A DNA stretch of 64,000 nucleotides from G963666945 sp963666945 (GTDB lineage Bacteria > Bacteroidota > Bacteroidia > Bacteroidales > Marinifilaceae): NCBI GenBank assembly GCA_963666945.2, contig CAXXRT010000054.1, positions 1 to 64,000 on the forward strand. Reading direction: 5' to 3'. Position numbers and translations under genes: made by a program. How positions within the stretch are numbered: position 1 is the first letter of the stretch; each line of letters starts with the position of its first letter. Shown piece by piece: positions 1-8,655 of this stretch. Under the pieces are notes generated by a model. The model worked only from the letters and a program-made list of their open reading frames with translations. It searched no databases and was not told the DNA's origin.

Positions 1-1
1 A

Positions 2-943
2 AAAATTTTTCATTCAAAGGGGTATAAGATAATAATGAATTATGTTTATGGATGGGGAGCCTGTCTTGTGATTGTTGGTGCATTATTTAAGATTATGCAC
101 TTTAGAGGAGCAGGAATAGTACTTTCTGTCGGAATGATAGTAGAGGCAGTTATATTCTTTCTTTCAGCTTTTGAACCTCAGCCGGAACACTATAATTGGT
201 CTAAAGTTTTTCCTGAATTGTCTGATGATTTGAGTGAAGGTGGAGTTGTTGGTATTAGTGGACCAAATAAGGGAGTGAATTCTCAGCTTATAGATGGTGA
301 AGATGCACAAAGAATAAAAGAAGGAATTTCCAGACTGACAGAGACTGTAGAAGGCATATCTGATATTTCAAATGCTGTTGCAGCTACTGACAAATATGCT
401 AATTCAATTACTGCTGCATCTGCAGCTATGGATACTCTAAAGGATAAGAGTAGTGTGGCTGCCCAAAATCTTGAGTTGTCTGTAGAGAATATTCAGGAAG
501 GTTATAAAATTGTTTCTGATAATTTGATTGAAACTGGAAATAGATTTAATGAAAAAATCTCAAATAAAATAAATGAGTTGACTCAAAAGATTGAAAGTTC
601 AGGTAATGAGTTTGAGCGATTAGGTTCCTTAGTTGGGGATTATGCCGGTTTTGTTAAGCAGTTTGAGGGTAACTATAGAGGTGCTGCATCAAATTTAGCT
701 GAAAATATGGGTGCTCTTAATGTTTTGTATGAAATGCAGCTGAAGGGTACAAATGAGTATATAAAAATAAATAAGTTTAGTGGCATTCAGAATAATATTA
801 ATGAGATGGCCGATAATATTTCCTTGACTTTGGATAATACTCGTTTGCATAAGAACGAATCAGAGGCATTGGGTAAAAATATCTCCAGTCTTAATACTGT
901 ATATGGAAATATGTTGAGTGTATTAAATAATGGTAATAAGTAG
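2..943 (+). CDS. gldL: GldL, T9SS/gliding motor membrane protein (5' partial)
   Basis: GldL pairs with GldM to form the inner-membrane motor that powers type IX secretion and gliding. The N-terminal part holds two membrane helices with a charged residue between them (VYGWGACLVIVGALFKIMHF, then a second helix ending ISAFEP-like at FLSAFEP), which is the family hallmark; the rest is a long helical cytoplasmic part. The reading frame is open back to base 2 and encodes a KGYK-type lead-in just before the first ATG at position 35. GldL proteins usually have such residues ahead of the first helix, so the true start probably lies before the window and the ATG at 35 is internal. gldM follows 13 bases downstream, giving the usual gldL-gldM-gldN order. 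Identification is by family knowledge and synteny. Confidence 0.93.
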   Translation, partial: KIFHSKGYKIIMNYVYGWGACLVIVGALFKIMHFRGAGIVLSVGMIVEAVIFFLSAFEPQPEHYNWSKVFPELSDDLSEGGVVGISGPNKGVNSQLIDGEDAQRIKEGISRLTETVEGISDISNAVAATDKYANSITAASAAMDTLKDKSSVAAQNLELSVENIQEGYKIVSDNLIETGNRFNEKISNKINELTQKIESSGNEFERLGSLVGDYAGFVKQFEGNYRGAASNLAENMGALNVLYEMQLKGTNEYIKINKFSGIQNNINEMADNISLTLDNTRLHKNESEALGKNISSLNTVYGNMLSVLNNGNK

Positions 944-956
944 ATAAAATTAAGAT

Positions 957-2492
957 ATGGGAGCTAAAAACTGTCCGGAAACGCCTCGGCAGAGGATGAT
1001 TGGCATGATGTATCTTGTGCTTACTGCGTTACTGGCACTTAATGTATCAAGTGATGTTTTGAATGCATTTACAAAAGTACAGGCTGGATTATCGAATACT
1101 CTTGTTAATTTCACCAGAAAAAACACAGAACTCTATCGTGATTTTGATGCTGCTTATATTAATAACCCTAAGAAGGTTGAATCTCTTAGGAGTAGTGCCT
1201 ATGAGGTTAAGAAAGAGTCTGAAGAATTATTTGTTTATATAAATGAGCTAAAACAGGAATTGGTTTACAGGGCTGATGGAGAAGATGCAGATATAAATAA
1301 TATTGAATCAAAAGATAATTTGGATATTGCTGGGGAATTAATGCTTACAGGGGGAAAGGGTAAGATTTTAAAAGAAAGGATTGACAATTTCAGGGAAAAT
1401 CTTCTAAAGATAGTTTGTGATGATAATCCTGTATTATGCAAGTCTATAAAAGCAAATCTGAATACAAGCAATCCTCCGGTTAAGGATGGTGAATTTAAGA
1501 GTTGGGAAGAGGATAATTTTGAAAACATACCTCTGATAGCAGTAGTTACTTTGTTGACAAAGATGCAGACAGATGTTAGAAATGCGGAGTCAGATATTAT
1601 TTCGTATTTATACAGTAATATTGATGCCGAATCCTTCAAGTTTAATAAACTAAATGGACATGTCATTCCTGAATCCCGTTATATATTGAAAGGGGAAGAA
1701 TATAAGGCGAAGATAATTTTAGCGGCAACCGATACAACTCAACATCCTGAAGTGATTATAAATGGCAGGAAATGTAATTATAATGGTGATGCAGCTTTGT
1801 ATTCCAGGGTAGAGAATAATGTTGGTCCGCAGAATTGGAAGGGAATTATAAAGTTTAAAACTCCTTCCGGGCAAATAAATGAATATCATGTTGAGGATAA
1901 TTATATTGTTGCAGAACCCAATGTTGTTGTTTCTCCATTGAAGATGAATGTATTTTATATTGGAGTTGATAATCCTGTTAGTATTTCTGTTCCAGGAATT
2001 GCTTCAGATAATATAGTGCCTTCGATTTCCAATGGTACCATAATTAAAAGTGGTAAAGACTATATTGTCCGTCCCAAAAAAGCAGGTGCGTGTAGTATTG
2101 TGGTGAGTGCGAACAGGGATAATGGTTGTAAAGTGAAATTGCAGACTCTTGAATTTAGGGTAAAGACAGTACCAGATCCCATACCAGGTGTTATGGGTAA
2201 AACTGGAGGGAAAATCAATAAAAACGTATTGCTTGCCGCAAGTGGTGTTGTCGCTTCAATGGATAATTTTGATTTTGATATGCAGTTTAAGGTAACTGGG
2301 TTTAGTATATTTGCAGTAATAAATGGGTATGTTAGTGAGTGTGCTACGAAGGGGCATAAATTTTCGAACGAACAGAAATCCTTGATTAAGAGCTTAAGAA
2401 GGGGCCAGAGACTTGTTATTGAGGATATTACTGCTGTTGGTCCTGATGGAATAATTAGAAAGCTTCCATCTTTAACGTTTAAAATAGATTAA
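957..2492 (+). CDS. gldM: GldM, T9SS/gliding motor periplasmic shaft protein
   Basis: GldM is the partner of GldL: one N-terminal membrane helix sits in the motor, and a periplasmic chain of beta-rich domains (D1-D4) transmits motion to the outer-membrane ring. The 511-residue product starts with the characteristic stretch CPETPRQRMIGMMYLVLTAL, followed by LNVSSDVLNAF, covering the helix at about residues 14-33. A helical segment runs to about residue 230, then Ig-like beta domains, including a NPVSISVPG-type segment near residue 340 and a C-terminal domain ending FKID. The length matches family members. It sits between gldL and gldN with short gaps, so it is surely in the same transcript. 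Confidence 0.96.
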   Translation: MGAKNCPETPRQRMIGMMYLVLTALLALNVSSDVLNAFTKVQAGLSNTLVNFTRKNTELYRDFDAAYINNPKKVESLRSSAYEVKKESEELFVYINELKQELVYRADGEDADINNIESKDNLDIAGELMLTGGKGKILKERIDNFRENLLKIVCDDNPVLCKSIKANLNTSNPPVKDGEFKSWEEDNFENIPLIAVVTLLTKMQTDVRNAESDIISYLYSNIDAESFKFNKLNGHVIPESRYILKGEEYKAKIILAATDTTQHPEVIINGRKCNYNGDAALYSRVENNVGPQNWKGIIKFKTPSGQINEYHVEDNYIVAEPNVVVSPLKMNVFYIGVDNPVSISVPGIASDNIVPSISNGTIIKSGKDYIVRPKKAGACSIVVSANRDNGCKVKLQTLEFRVKTVPDPIPGVMGKTGGKINKNVLLAASGVVASMDNFDFDMQFKVTGFSIFAVINGYVSECATKGHKFSNEQKSLIKSLRRGQRLVIEDITAVGPDGIIRKLPSLTFKID

Positions 2493-2509
2493 TGTAAAAT
2501 TTTCGACAT

Positions 2510-3346
2510 ATGAGAAAATTAGTTGTGTTATCATTGTTTTTAGTAATTGCTTGTTCTTTGAGCGCACAGAATATTACTGGTTATGGTAAAGTTTTCAAAA
2601 GAAATAACATTGGGGAGCGTAAGCCTATTCCTTATCCTAAGATCAGGGAAGCAGATGTTATATGGGCAAAATTGCTATGGAGAGAAATAAGTTTAAGAGA
2701 AAAGATAAATTTATCTTTTTATTATCCTGAGAATCCAATGGATGGGAGATATAGTCTTATTGATTTAATGTTGAAGGGGATTAAAGATAATGATATTTGT
2801 GCTTTCGATACAGAAGATGATGAATTTAAGGTACCGATAGAATTGGACCAGATAACAGCTAAATTTGGTGCTGGCACCGATACTATTTCAAAAAGAGATC
2901 CATTGACCGGGGAAATAGAAAAAGTTGTAATAGATAAAGATATAAATTCAACAGAGGTAAAATGTTATCTTGTAAAGGAATTGTGGTTTTTTGATAAACA
3001 GACTTCTACGATGCAAGTCAGGATCCTGGGATTATGTCCGGTAAGAGAATTTACTAAGGGGGATGATGAAATGGTTTATCAAAAGAAATTGTTTTGGGTA
3101 AATTATGATGAGTGCAGAAAATTGTTCGCTAAATATGAGGTTTATAATAATTTTAATGATGCCTTGAGGCTGTCTTTCGATGATATATTTATTAAAAGGA
3201 TGTTTAGTTCTATTATTAAGAAGGAATCTAATGTATATAATAATAGGGATATAACTACTTATGCAGAAGGGTTTGATGCGATGTTGGAATCAGAGCGAAT
3301 AAAGAATGAGATATTTAATTGGGAACAAGATTTGTGGCAGTATTAA
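2510..3346 (+). CDS. gldN: GldN/PorN, T9SS periplasmic ring-associated protein
   Basis: GldN (PorN) is a periplasmic protein that joins the GldK ring under the outer membrane to the GldLM motor. The 278-residue product has a signal peptide (MRKLVVLSLFLVIACSLSAQ, cleavage near residue 20) and the family pattern of an early DVIWAKLLWREISLREKINL-type segment at about residues 46-65, then Tyr-Pro and LWFFDKQ motifs in the middle. It starts 17 bases after gldM and ends the cluster; a hairpin follows between it and the convergent manC gene. Assignment rests on sequence pattern plus gene order and is firm. Confidence 0.95.
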   Translation: MRKLVVLSLFLVIACSLSAQNITGYGKVFKRNNIGERKPIPYPKIREADVIWAKLLWREISLREKINLSFYYPENPMDGRYSLIDLMLKGIKDNDICAFDTEDDEFKVPIELDQITAKFGAGTDTISKRDPLTGEIEKVVIDKDINSTEVKCYLVKELWFFDKQTSTMQVRILGLCPVREFTKGDDEMVYQKKLFWVNYDECRKLFAKYEVYNNFNDALRLSFDDIFIKRMFSSIIKKESNVYNNRDITTYAEGFDAMLESERIKNEIFNWEQDLWQY

Positions 3347-3414
3347 AATATTTTAAGAGGGGATTATTTATGATGTCCCCCAAAGTTTGATGTTTAATAA
3401 TTTATAGGCATATA

Positions 3415-3445
3415 GAATGAGTCCGGTATTGCATTGGACTCATTC
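3415..3445. terminator. Hairpin between convergent gldN and manC
   Basis: Perfect 10-bp inverted repeat GAATGAGTCC / GGACTCATTC with an 11-base loop. It lies between the stops of gldN (+) and manC (-), so it probably ends both transcripts. The T-tract on the plus side is weak. Confidence 0.65.
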
Positions 3446-3454
3446 CATTTAATT

Positions 3455-4525
3455 TTATTCTTTGAATTTTAGTTTTTCTGCGAATTGTTTTATTCTTGAT
3501 TCTTCATCTCTGTTGCAAATTAATAGTATGTCATCGTATTCTGCTACTATATAGTTATTGAGACCTTCCACAATAACAGTTTTATTTTTGGGTACGTGAA
3601 TAATTGAATCCTTAGTGTTAATTAGCTCATTTCTTCCTGTATTAACTACGTTGTTGTTGATGTCTTTAATACTTTGCTCATGAAAAGATTTCCAGGATCC
3701 AAGGTCTGACCATCCGAAATTTGCACTAAGTACACATACGTTGTTGGCTTTTTCCATTATGCCGTAGTCAATAGAAATTCCATGTGATTCTGCATATACT
3801 TCGTGAATATATTCAAGCTCAAGGTTAGTGTTAAGATATTTTAATCCGTTCTCAAATAGTGCAGTTAGATTTGGTAAATATAACTTGAATGCGTTTAGTA
3901 TGGTGTTTACATTCCAGAGGAAGATTCCGGAATTCCACAGGAAATCACCTGATTTGTAAAAAATTTCAGCTAATTCGGGATCAGGTTTTTCTGTAAATGT
4001 TTTAACTTTTTTAATATTGAAATATCCAGGATAATTAGAGTTTATTTGAATATATCCATATCCGGGTTCAGGTCTGTGAGGTACAATTCCTAAAGTAAGA
4101 ATATTTCCTGTTTTCTCAACAAAATCTAAACCTGTTACCAGATAATCGGCAAAAAGTTTCTCGTCTAAAATAATATGATCAGAAGGAGCTACAATAATGT
4201 TGGCATTTTCGCATCTGCTTTTGATTTTATAAGCTGCATACGCAATGCATGGTGCAGTATTCCTTCTGAAAGGCTCAGTTAGAATGTTATTATCAGGTAT
4301 TTCTGGTATTTGCTCTTTAACTAGGTTGTAGAAATTTTGCCCTGTGACAACAAGTATATTTTCTATCGGACATACTTGTTTAAGTCTATAGAATGTTTGC
4401 TGTAGGAGGGTTTTTCCAGTGCCAAGAATATCTATAAATTGTTTTGGTCTTTTAGAATTGCTTAATGGCCAGAATCTTGTTCCAATACCCCCGGCCATTA
4501 TAACTGCGTAGTCGTTTGTATGCAT
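3455..4525 (-). CDS. manC: Mannose-1-phosphate guanylyltransferase
   Basis: It makes GDP-mannose from GTP and mannose-1-phosphate, a cytoplasmic step that feeds GDP-sugar synthesis for surface polysaccharides and glycoproteins. The 356-residue product carries the nucleotidyltransferase signature GGIGTRFWPLSNSKRPKQF at about residues 12-30 and later the APSDHII metal/substrate loop, GYGYIQ, FTEKPD and WNSGIFLW motifs. Length fits the short form lacking a C-terminal isomerase cupin domain. It is a single gene facing gldN, with its start divergent from the mlaE-like gene. It is not part of a sugar cluster here. Confidence 0.93.
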   Translation of the reverse strand: MHTNDYAVIMAGGIGTRFWPLSNSKRPKQFIDILGTGKTLLQQTFYRLKQVCPIENILVVTGQNFYNLVKEQIPEIPDNNILTEPFRRNTAPCIAYAAYKIKSRCENANIIVAPSDHIILDEKLFADYLVTGLDFVEKTGNILTLGIVPHRPEPGYGYIQINSNYPGYFNIKKVKTFTEKPDPELAEIFYKSGDFLWNSGIFLWNVNTILNAFKLYLPNLTALFENGLKYLNTNLELEYIHEVYAESHGISIDYGIMEKANNVCVLSANFGWSDLGSWKSFHEQSIKDINNNVVNTGRNELINTKDSIIHVPKNKTVIVEGLNNYIVAEYDDILLICNRDEESRIKQFAEKLKFKE

Positions 4526-4642
4526 TATAACTACTTTTTGTTAATTTAAATTTATTTTGTTTGATCATCTAAAATAGTAAAATAGACTAATATTAATGTA
4601 CATTTTGAATAAATATTTATATTTTTACTATAAAATTAGACT

Positions 4643-5383
4643 ATGCAATATTTGAATACTTTAGGAAAGTTTGCAATATTTATCTTTAAAGTTTTTGCTA
4701 AGCCTGAAAGGAGGAAACTTATAGTTAAAGAGATTGTCACTGAAATTAATAAACTTGGAATTAATTCTATTTCTTTAGTAATAATAATTTCTTTTTTTAT
4801 TGGGTCTGTGATAACATTGCAAACTGCTTACAATATGGAATCGCCTCTGTTGCCCAGATATCTTATAGGGTATTTAACCAGAGAATCGATGTTGTTGGAG
4901 TTTTCATCAACGATTGTAAGTTTGATATTAGCTGGTAAGATCGGTTCTAATATAGCCTCTGAAATTGGTTCAATGAGAATTACCGAGCAGATAGATGCTC
5001 TTGAGTTAATGGGGGTGAATTCTGCCTCGTTTCTTGTTTTTCCTAAAGTAATTGCGGCTATGTTGATTAATCCTATTTTATATATACTTAGCGCATTTGT
5101 AGGAATGTTGGGTGGAATTATAGCTGGATATTTTAGTGGGGTTGTAAATATTGAAGATTTTATTCAGGGTTTACATTATGATTTCAACGCGTATTATATT
5201 ACGTATTCTATTATAAAGACCATCTTTTTTGGTTTTGTTATTACTGCAATACCATCTTTTTATGGTTATTATGTAAGTGGCGGGGCTTTGGAAGTTGGGA
5301 AGTCCAGTACCAGAGCTGTTGTGCATAGTAGTATCTTTGTGCTGCTTATTAATCTAATTTTAACTCACTTACTTCTTAATTAA
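4643..5383 (+). CDS. mlaE: MlaE-family ABC transporter permease
   Basis: Inner-membrane permease of the Mla/Mce type, which moves phospholipids or other hydrophobic molecules between the inner and outer membranes. The 246-residue protein has an N-terminal amphipathic segment and about five hydrophobic helices. The conserved permease core shows as EFSSTIVSLILAGKIGSNIA followed by a SEIGSMRITEQIDALELMGV-like segment around residues 90-125. The ATPase gene begins 5 bases after its stop, so the two form one unit. No MlaD-type substrate-binding gene is adjacent. Gene symbol is by family; the substrate is not shown by sequence. Confidence 0.88.
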   Translation: MQYLNTLGKFAIFIFKVFAKPERRKLIVKEIVTEINKLGINSISLVIIISFFIGSVITLQTAYNMESPLLPRYLIGYLTRESMLLEFSSTIVSLILAGKIGSNIASEIGSMRITEQIDALELMGVNSASFLVFPKVIAAMLINPILYILSAFVGMLGGIIAGYFSGVVNIEDFIQGLHYDFNAYYITYSIIKTIFFGFVITAIPSFYGYYVSGGALEVGKSSTRAVVHSSIFVLLINLILTHLLLN

Positions 5384-5388
5384 GGTTT

Positions 5389-6147
5389 ATGATAAGAGTA
5401 GAGCATGTTAATAAGGCATTTGGAAATAATGAAGTTCTTAAGGATATTTCTGTTGAATTTCATAAAGGGAAGACTAATCTAATAATTGGCAGAAGTGGAT
5501 CGGGTAAAACAGTTCTTTTAAAATCGATTATTGGACTATTCGCTGTGGATTCAGGAAATATTTGGTATGGAGATAGCGATATAACAAAATTAAACTTTAA
5601 ACAAGTCAAGAATCTAAGAAAAGAGGTTGGAATGGTTTTTCAGGGAGGAGCATTGTTTGATTCTTATTCCGTAGAAGAAAATGTGATGTTTCCTTTAGAT
5701 ATGTTTTCTGATATGAGTTTAATAGAAAAGAAAGAAAGAGTAAGATTTTGTCTTGAAAAGGTCGATCTTAAAAATGTGGAGATGCTTTATCCTCCTGAGA
5801 TTAGTGGTGGTATGAAAAAAAGAGTGGCAATAGCAAGGGCAATTGCTCTTAATCCGAGGTATTTATTTTGTGATGAACCTAATTCCGGGCTTGATCCTGT
5901 TACTGCAATTAAAATAGACAATCTTATTATGCAGCTCACTAAAGATTTTAATATGACAACTATTATTAATACTCATGATATGAACTCTGTGATGGAGATA
6001 GGAGAAAAGATTTTATTTATTAACGAGGGTAAAAATTGTTGGGAAGGAACTAAAGAAACTATTTTCGATAGCGAGAATGAGATTTTAAATAATTTTGTTT
6101 TTGCTTCAGAATTGTGTAAGACTATAAAAAGAGATAAAGACATTTAA
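5389..6147 (+). CDS. mlaF: MlaF-like ABC transporter ATP-binding protein
   Basis: Cytoplasmic ATPase that drives the adjacent MlaE-like permease. In 252 residues it has Walker A GRSGSGKT (about residues 34-41), the Q-loop MVFQGGALFDS, an ABC signature of the Mla type (ISGGMKKRVAIARAIA), Walker B LFCDEPNSGLDP and the switch histidine in NTHDMNS. The ISGGMKKR form of the signature is typical for MlaF rather than for importers. Start ATG lies 5 bases after mlaE. A promoter-like element for the next gene lies just after its stop. Confidence 0.9.
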   Translation: MIRVEHVNKAFGNNEVLKDISVEFHKGKTNLIIGRSGSGKTVLLKSIIGLFAVDSGNIWYGDSDITKLNFKQVKNLRKEVGMVFQGGALFDSYSVEENVMFPLDMFSDMSLIEKKERVRFCLEKVDLKNVEMLYPPEISGGMKKRVAIARAIALNPRYLFCDEPNSGLDPVTAIKIDNLIMQLTKDFNMTTIINTHDMNSVMEIGEKILFINEGKNCWEGTKETIFDSENEILNNFVFASELCKTIKRDKDI

Positions 6148-6157
6148 GTATTTATTT

Positions 6158-6165
6158 TATCTTTG
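6158..6165 (+). promoter_or_regulatory. Putative -7 element for the DUF4296 gene
   Basis: TATCTTTG matches the Bacteroidetes -7 consensus TAnnTTTG and lies 22 bases before the ATG at 6188. No good -33 TTTG is seen at 19 bases upstream, so support is partial. Confidence 0.45.
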
Positions 6166-6187
6166 TTTCTTAATTAAAGTTGTAAAT

Positions 6188-6967
6188 ATGAGATATTATA
6201 TATTAATTTTTGTAATAATATTAATCGCGTCTTGTGGGAGAAAGGTAAAGGCTCCTTTAAATCGGGAAGAATTCACTAATCTGCTTATCGATGTTCATTT
6301 TATCGATGGAATATTGGGGGTAGAGGGATACAGTAAAGCTCGCGGTAGTCTTGAGTATCAGAAATATTATAATAGTATATTTAATAAGTATGGGATTACT
6401 TCTGCTGATTTTGATAGTTGTATAGTTATTTATTCGCAGAATCTTATAGAATATGAGAAGATTTATCAGGTGGTTGTTGATTCTTTGAACCAATTTAAAA
6501 GTGGTTATGACCTGGAGTTACAGGAAAAGTTGAAAAGAGATACATCGAATTTATGGAGTTGTGAAAAGTCATATTCATTTCCCTCTGATTCTGCTAATAT
6601 TGTTGAGTGTGATGTGCCTTTTAATGAGTCAGGTATGTATTCTTTGAGTCTGAGAGTTAAATTTAAGGAAGGGGATAAGGGTGTTAATAATAGGATTACT
6701 GGATTTTTTGTAAAAAAGAATAGGGTTGGTTATGATACAATTATTCCTTTTGATACGATAAAATTGCGAGCTGATACTGTGTGGAGATATTACAGCATGC
6801 ATAAATTCGCTGATGATACTACCTATATTCGTTTGCATTTTAAGATTCTTGATTGCGATAATGTAGATTCTATTATAAACCGGAATGCTGACATTAAATC
6901 AATAAAACTTGTTAATCCAATGTTTGAAGGCCATATGCGTAGAATTGAAGATTTTCAGAGGCGATGA
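6188..6967 (+). CDS. DUF4296 domain lipoprotein
   Basis: Function unknown. The 259-residue protein has a lipoprotein signal (hydrophobic MRYYILIFVIILIASC with the lipobox cysteine at residue 16), so it should be anchored in a membrane by a lipid. Residues about 24-105 match the DUF4296 pattern of Bacteroidetes: an EFTNLLIDVHFIDGI-type helix, then YYNSIFNKYGIT and a late FDSCIVIYSQN segment. The C-terminal half is beta-rich and poorly conserved. Its stop overlaps the next start by 4 bases (ATGA), so the two are translationally coupled. This neighbour pairing is common in the phylum but has no assigned role. Confidence 0.82.
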   Translation: MRYYILIFVIILIASCGRKVKAPLNREEFTNLLIDVHFIDGILGVEGYSKARGSLEYQKYYNSIFNKYGITSADFDSCIVIYSQNLIEYEKIYQVVVDSLNQFKSGYDLELQEKLKRDTSNLWSCEKSYSFPSDSANIVECDVPFNESGMYSLSLRVKFKEGDKGVNNRITGFFVKKNRVGYDTIIPFDTIKLRADTVWRYYSMHKFADDTTYIRLHFKILDCDNVDSIINRNADIKSIKLVNPMFEGHMRRIEDFQRR

Positions 6968-7305
6968 GAAAGTTGACGGCTAATTATATTTATTCCTGTA
7001 ATTCAGGTTTTCTTAAATATGGAATAATTATTTTAGATGATAAAAATTCTGTTATAGAAATAATTAATACTAATGGAATAATGAAGGAGATCGAGGGGTT
7101 GGAATTTTATTCCGGGCTTCTTGTTTCTGGAAGAATTGAAAGATTGGAGTTATCCGGGCAAAGTAGATCTGAGGAGTTGTCAATTGAGATGTTGTTAGAT
7201 CCTTTACTACGAGATAAGCCCTCAGTTGGAGTTACTTTAATAGAAGATGCGGATTTAATTAATTTTAAAATCAAAACTTCTGCAAGACTTAGGATTATTG
7301 CCTAG
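6964..7305 (+). CDS. Short protein resembling an amidohydrolase N-terminal domain
   Basis: 113 residues, overlapping the DUF4296 gene by 4 bases. The opening pattern (ANYIYSCNSGFLKYGIIIL followed by DDKNSVIEI and an ERLELSG segment) resembles the N-terminal beta domain of Bacteroidetes amidohydrolase-family proteins, where it precedes the metal-binding barrel. Here the protein stops after that domain: no HxH motif or catalytic Asp is present. It may be a truncated relic of the full enzyme often found after DUF4296 genes, or a stand-alone small protein. Family similarity is from memory and is tentative; the gene itself looks real from the start overlap and matching base use. Confidence 0.6.
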   Translation: MRKLTANYIYSCNSGFLKYGIIILDDKNSVIEIINTNGIMKEIEGLEFYSGLLVSGRIERLELSGQSRSEELSIEMLLDPLLRDKPSVGVTLIEDADLINFKIKTSARLRIIA

Positions 7306-7444
7306 GAATTTTTGAATTAAGTGTAAAGATTTATTTATAAATGTTATTATTTTTGATTTAAATAAAGTTCAATTATAGGAACTTTTAAAACCTACTTACA
7401 CAGATTTTTGGATAGTCCCTTATATTTATAACTTTAATATATTC

Positions 7445-7477
7445 AAGGTATGCCTTAGAATTGATGAAGCATACCTT
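7445..7477. terminator. Hairpin between convergent genes
   Basis: A 9-bp inverted repeat AAGGTATGC / GCATACCTT with a 15-base loop sits between the plus-strand gene ending at 7305 and the minus-strand PspC gene ending at 7495. It probably acts as a terminator, though no long T-tract follows on either strand. Confidence 0.5.
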
Positions 7478-7494
7478 CTCTAAAACCTCATTAC

Positions 7495-8085
7495 TCAAAG
7501 AATTTTAGACTTTAGATTTTCCTTTACATCTGCATATTCTTGTTTTATTGATTTTTCTATATTAGATAAGTTTATAGGCTCTCCTTTCATTTCAAGTTTT
7601 TGTTTTATTGTAATTGCCTTTGGTGTAACTATCCAAAGTATCATGTAGATTATTACAGCAATTCCAAAGGATGCAAAAGCAAGTATTATAAATAATATCC
7701 TTGCAAGTATTATTGGCAATCCAAAATATGCAGCTAATCCTGATGCAACACCCCCAAATATTCTGCTGTCCTGATCTCTATACAGTTTTTTGGCCACTTT
7801 ATAACTTATTTGTGGTTCTTCATCTTCAAATATATCTTCAGGGTTACCTAGTATGATTATAATATTTGTAATTTCTTCTATAGTTACGACTGCATGAGTT
7901 CCTGATATCTTTTCATTGAGTAGTTCAGCTATTCTGCTTTCTATGTCGTTTATTATTTCTTTTCCTTCTTCTGAGTCCCTATAGTGTTTTTTTAGGGATT
8001 CAATATATGAGTTGAGTTTTTCGTAGGCATCTTCATCAAGGTGAAAAACAAAACCGCCGATGTTTACATCTAAAGTACGTTTCAT
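7495..8085 (-). CDS. PspC domain membrane protein
   Basis: A PspC-family protein, usually linked to envelope stress. The N-terminal third (about residues 1-95) is a soluble segment starting MKRTLDVNIGGFVFHLDEDA, typical of Bacteroidetes PspC proteins that partner a PadR regulator. The PspC domain follows at about residues 97-160: a KKLYRDQDSRIFGGVASGLA motif, then AYFGLP and a long hydrophobic helix pair (IILARILFIILAFASFGIAV). A charged cytoplasmic tail ends the protein. It lies 26 bases downstream of padR in the same direction, so it is probably controlled by that regulator. Confidence 0.88.
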   Translation of the reverse strand: MKRTLDVNIGGFVFHLDEDAYEKLNSYIESLKKHYRDSEEGKEIINDIESRIAELLNEKISGTHAVVTIEEITNIIIILGNPEDIFEDEEPQISYKVAKKLYRDQDSRIFGGVASGLAAYFGLPIILARILFIILAFASFGIAVIIYMILWIVTPKAITIKQKLEMKGEPINLSNIEKSIKQEYADVKENLKSKIL

Positions 8086-8111
8086 ATTTTTTTGTTTTAG
8101 GGTTTATGATA

Positions 8112-8435
8112 TTAAGATTTTATAGAATTAACTGCTTCGATAAGTTTCTTCCATGATGAGTCCAGTTCCGATAAAAAAATGTTCCCGGTATCTGTTAGAG
8201 TATAATATTTTCGAGGAGGGCCTTGTGTTGATTCCTCCCAGCGGTATGCGAGATAGCCTGCATTTTTTAGCCTTGTAAGAAGGGGGTATAGAGTGCCTTC
8301 TACTACAATCATTTGTGAGTCTTTCATACGACTGATTATTTCAGAGGCATAGGCATCCTGATTCGACAATATTAAAAGAATGCAATACTCAAGTACTCCT
8401 TTTCGCATTTGGGCTTTTGTGTTTTCAGCATTCAT
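8112..8435 (-). CDS. PadR family transcriptional regulator
   Basis: A winged-helix repressor of the PadR family. The core shows MRKGVLEYCILLILSNQDAY (about residues 9-28), the classic VVEGTLYPLLTRLKNAGYL recognition segment, the basic wing (QGPPRKYYTLT) and a short C-terminal dimerisation helix. A longer open frame reaches 8504, but that upstream start would lie before the predicted transcription start, so I chose the ATG at 8435 (107 residues). The palindrome over its -33 box fits autoregulation. The pspC gene follows 26 bases later and is likely co-regulated. Confidence 0.9.
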   Translation of the reverse strand: MNAENTKAQMRKGVLEYCILLILSNQDAYASEIISRMKDSQMIVVEGTLYPLLTRLKNAGYLAYRWEESTQGPPRKYYTLTDTGNIFLSELDSSWKKLIEAVNSIKS

Positions 8436-8469
8436 AATGGTATTTGTTTGAATTATTGTGTTTCTATTG

Positions 8470-8512
8470 CAAATATATGGAATATATACTACTATGCAAA
8501 ACATAGTAGTAT
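8470..8512 (-). promoter_or_regulatory. padR-pspC promoter with perfect palindromic operator
   Basis: Read on the minus strand, TTTG (8497-8500) is followed by exactly 19 bases and TATATTTG (8470-8477), an ideal Bacteroidetes promoter. A perfect 11-bp inverted repeat, ATACTACTATG / CATAGTAGTAT with a 5-base spacer, covers 8486-8512, so its centre is the -33 box. PadR proteins bind palindromes of this kind; overlap with the promoter suggests autorepression. Confidence 0.85.
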
Positions 8513-8609
8513 GTTTTTATAAGAAATGTAGCTTTTTAATGGATTATTGTGTATTTAATGAATAGTGATGGAATGTTTATGGTTTTTTGAGGCAGGTATG
8601 AATAAAAAA

Positions 8610-8635
8610 ATCCCGGAACCTAATGGAGCCGGGAT
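8610..8635 (-). terminator. Terminator of the kor operon
   Basis: On the minus strand, ATCCCGG and CCGGGAT pair around a 12-base loop and a run of T follows. It lies 20 bases after the korC stop and is a good intrinsic terminator. The A/T flanks could also let it work on the plus strand. Confidence 0.85.
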
Positions 8636-8655
8636 CTTTTTATTTATGTTGTGTA

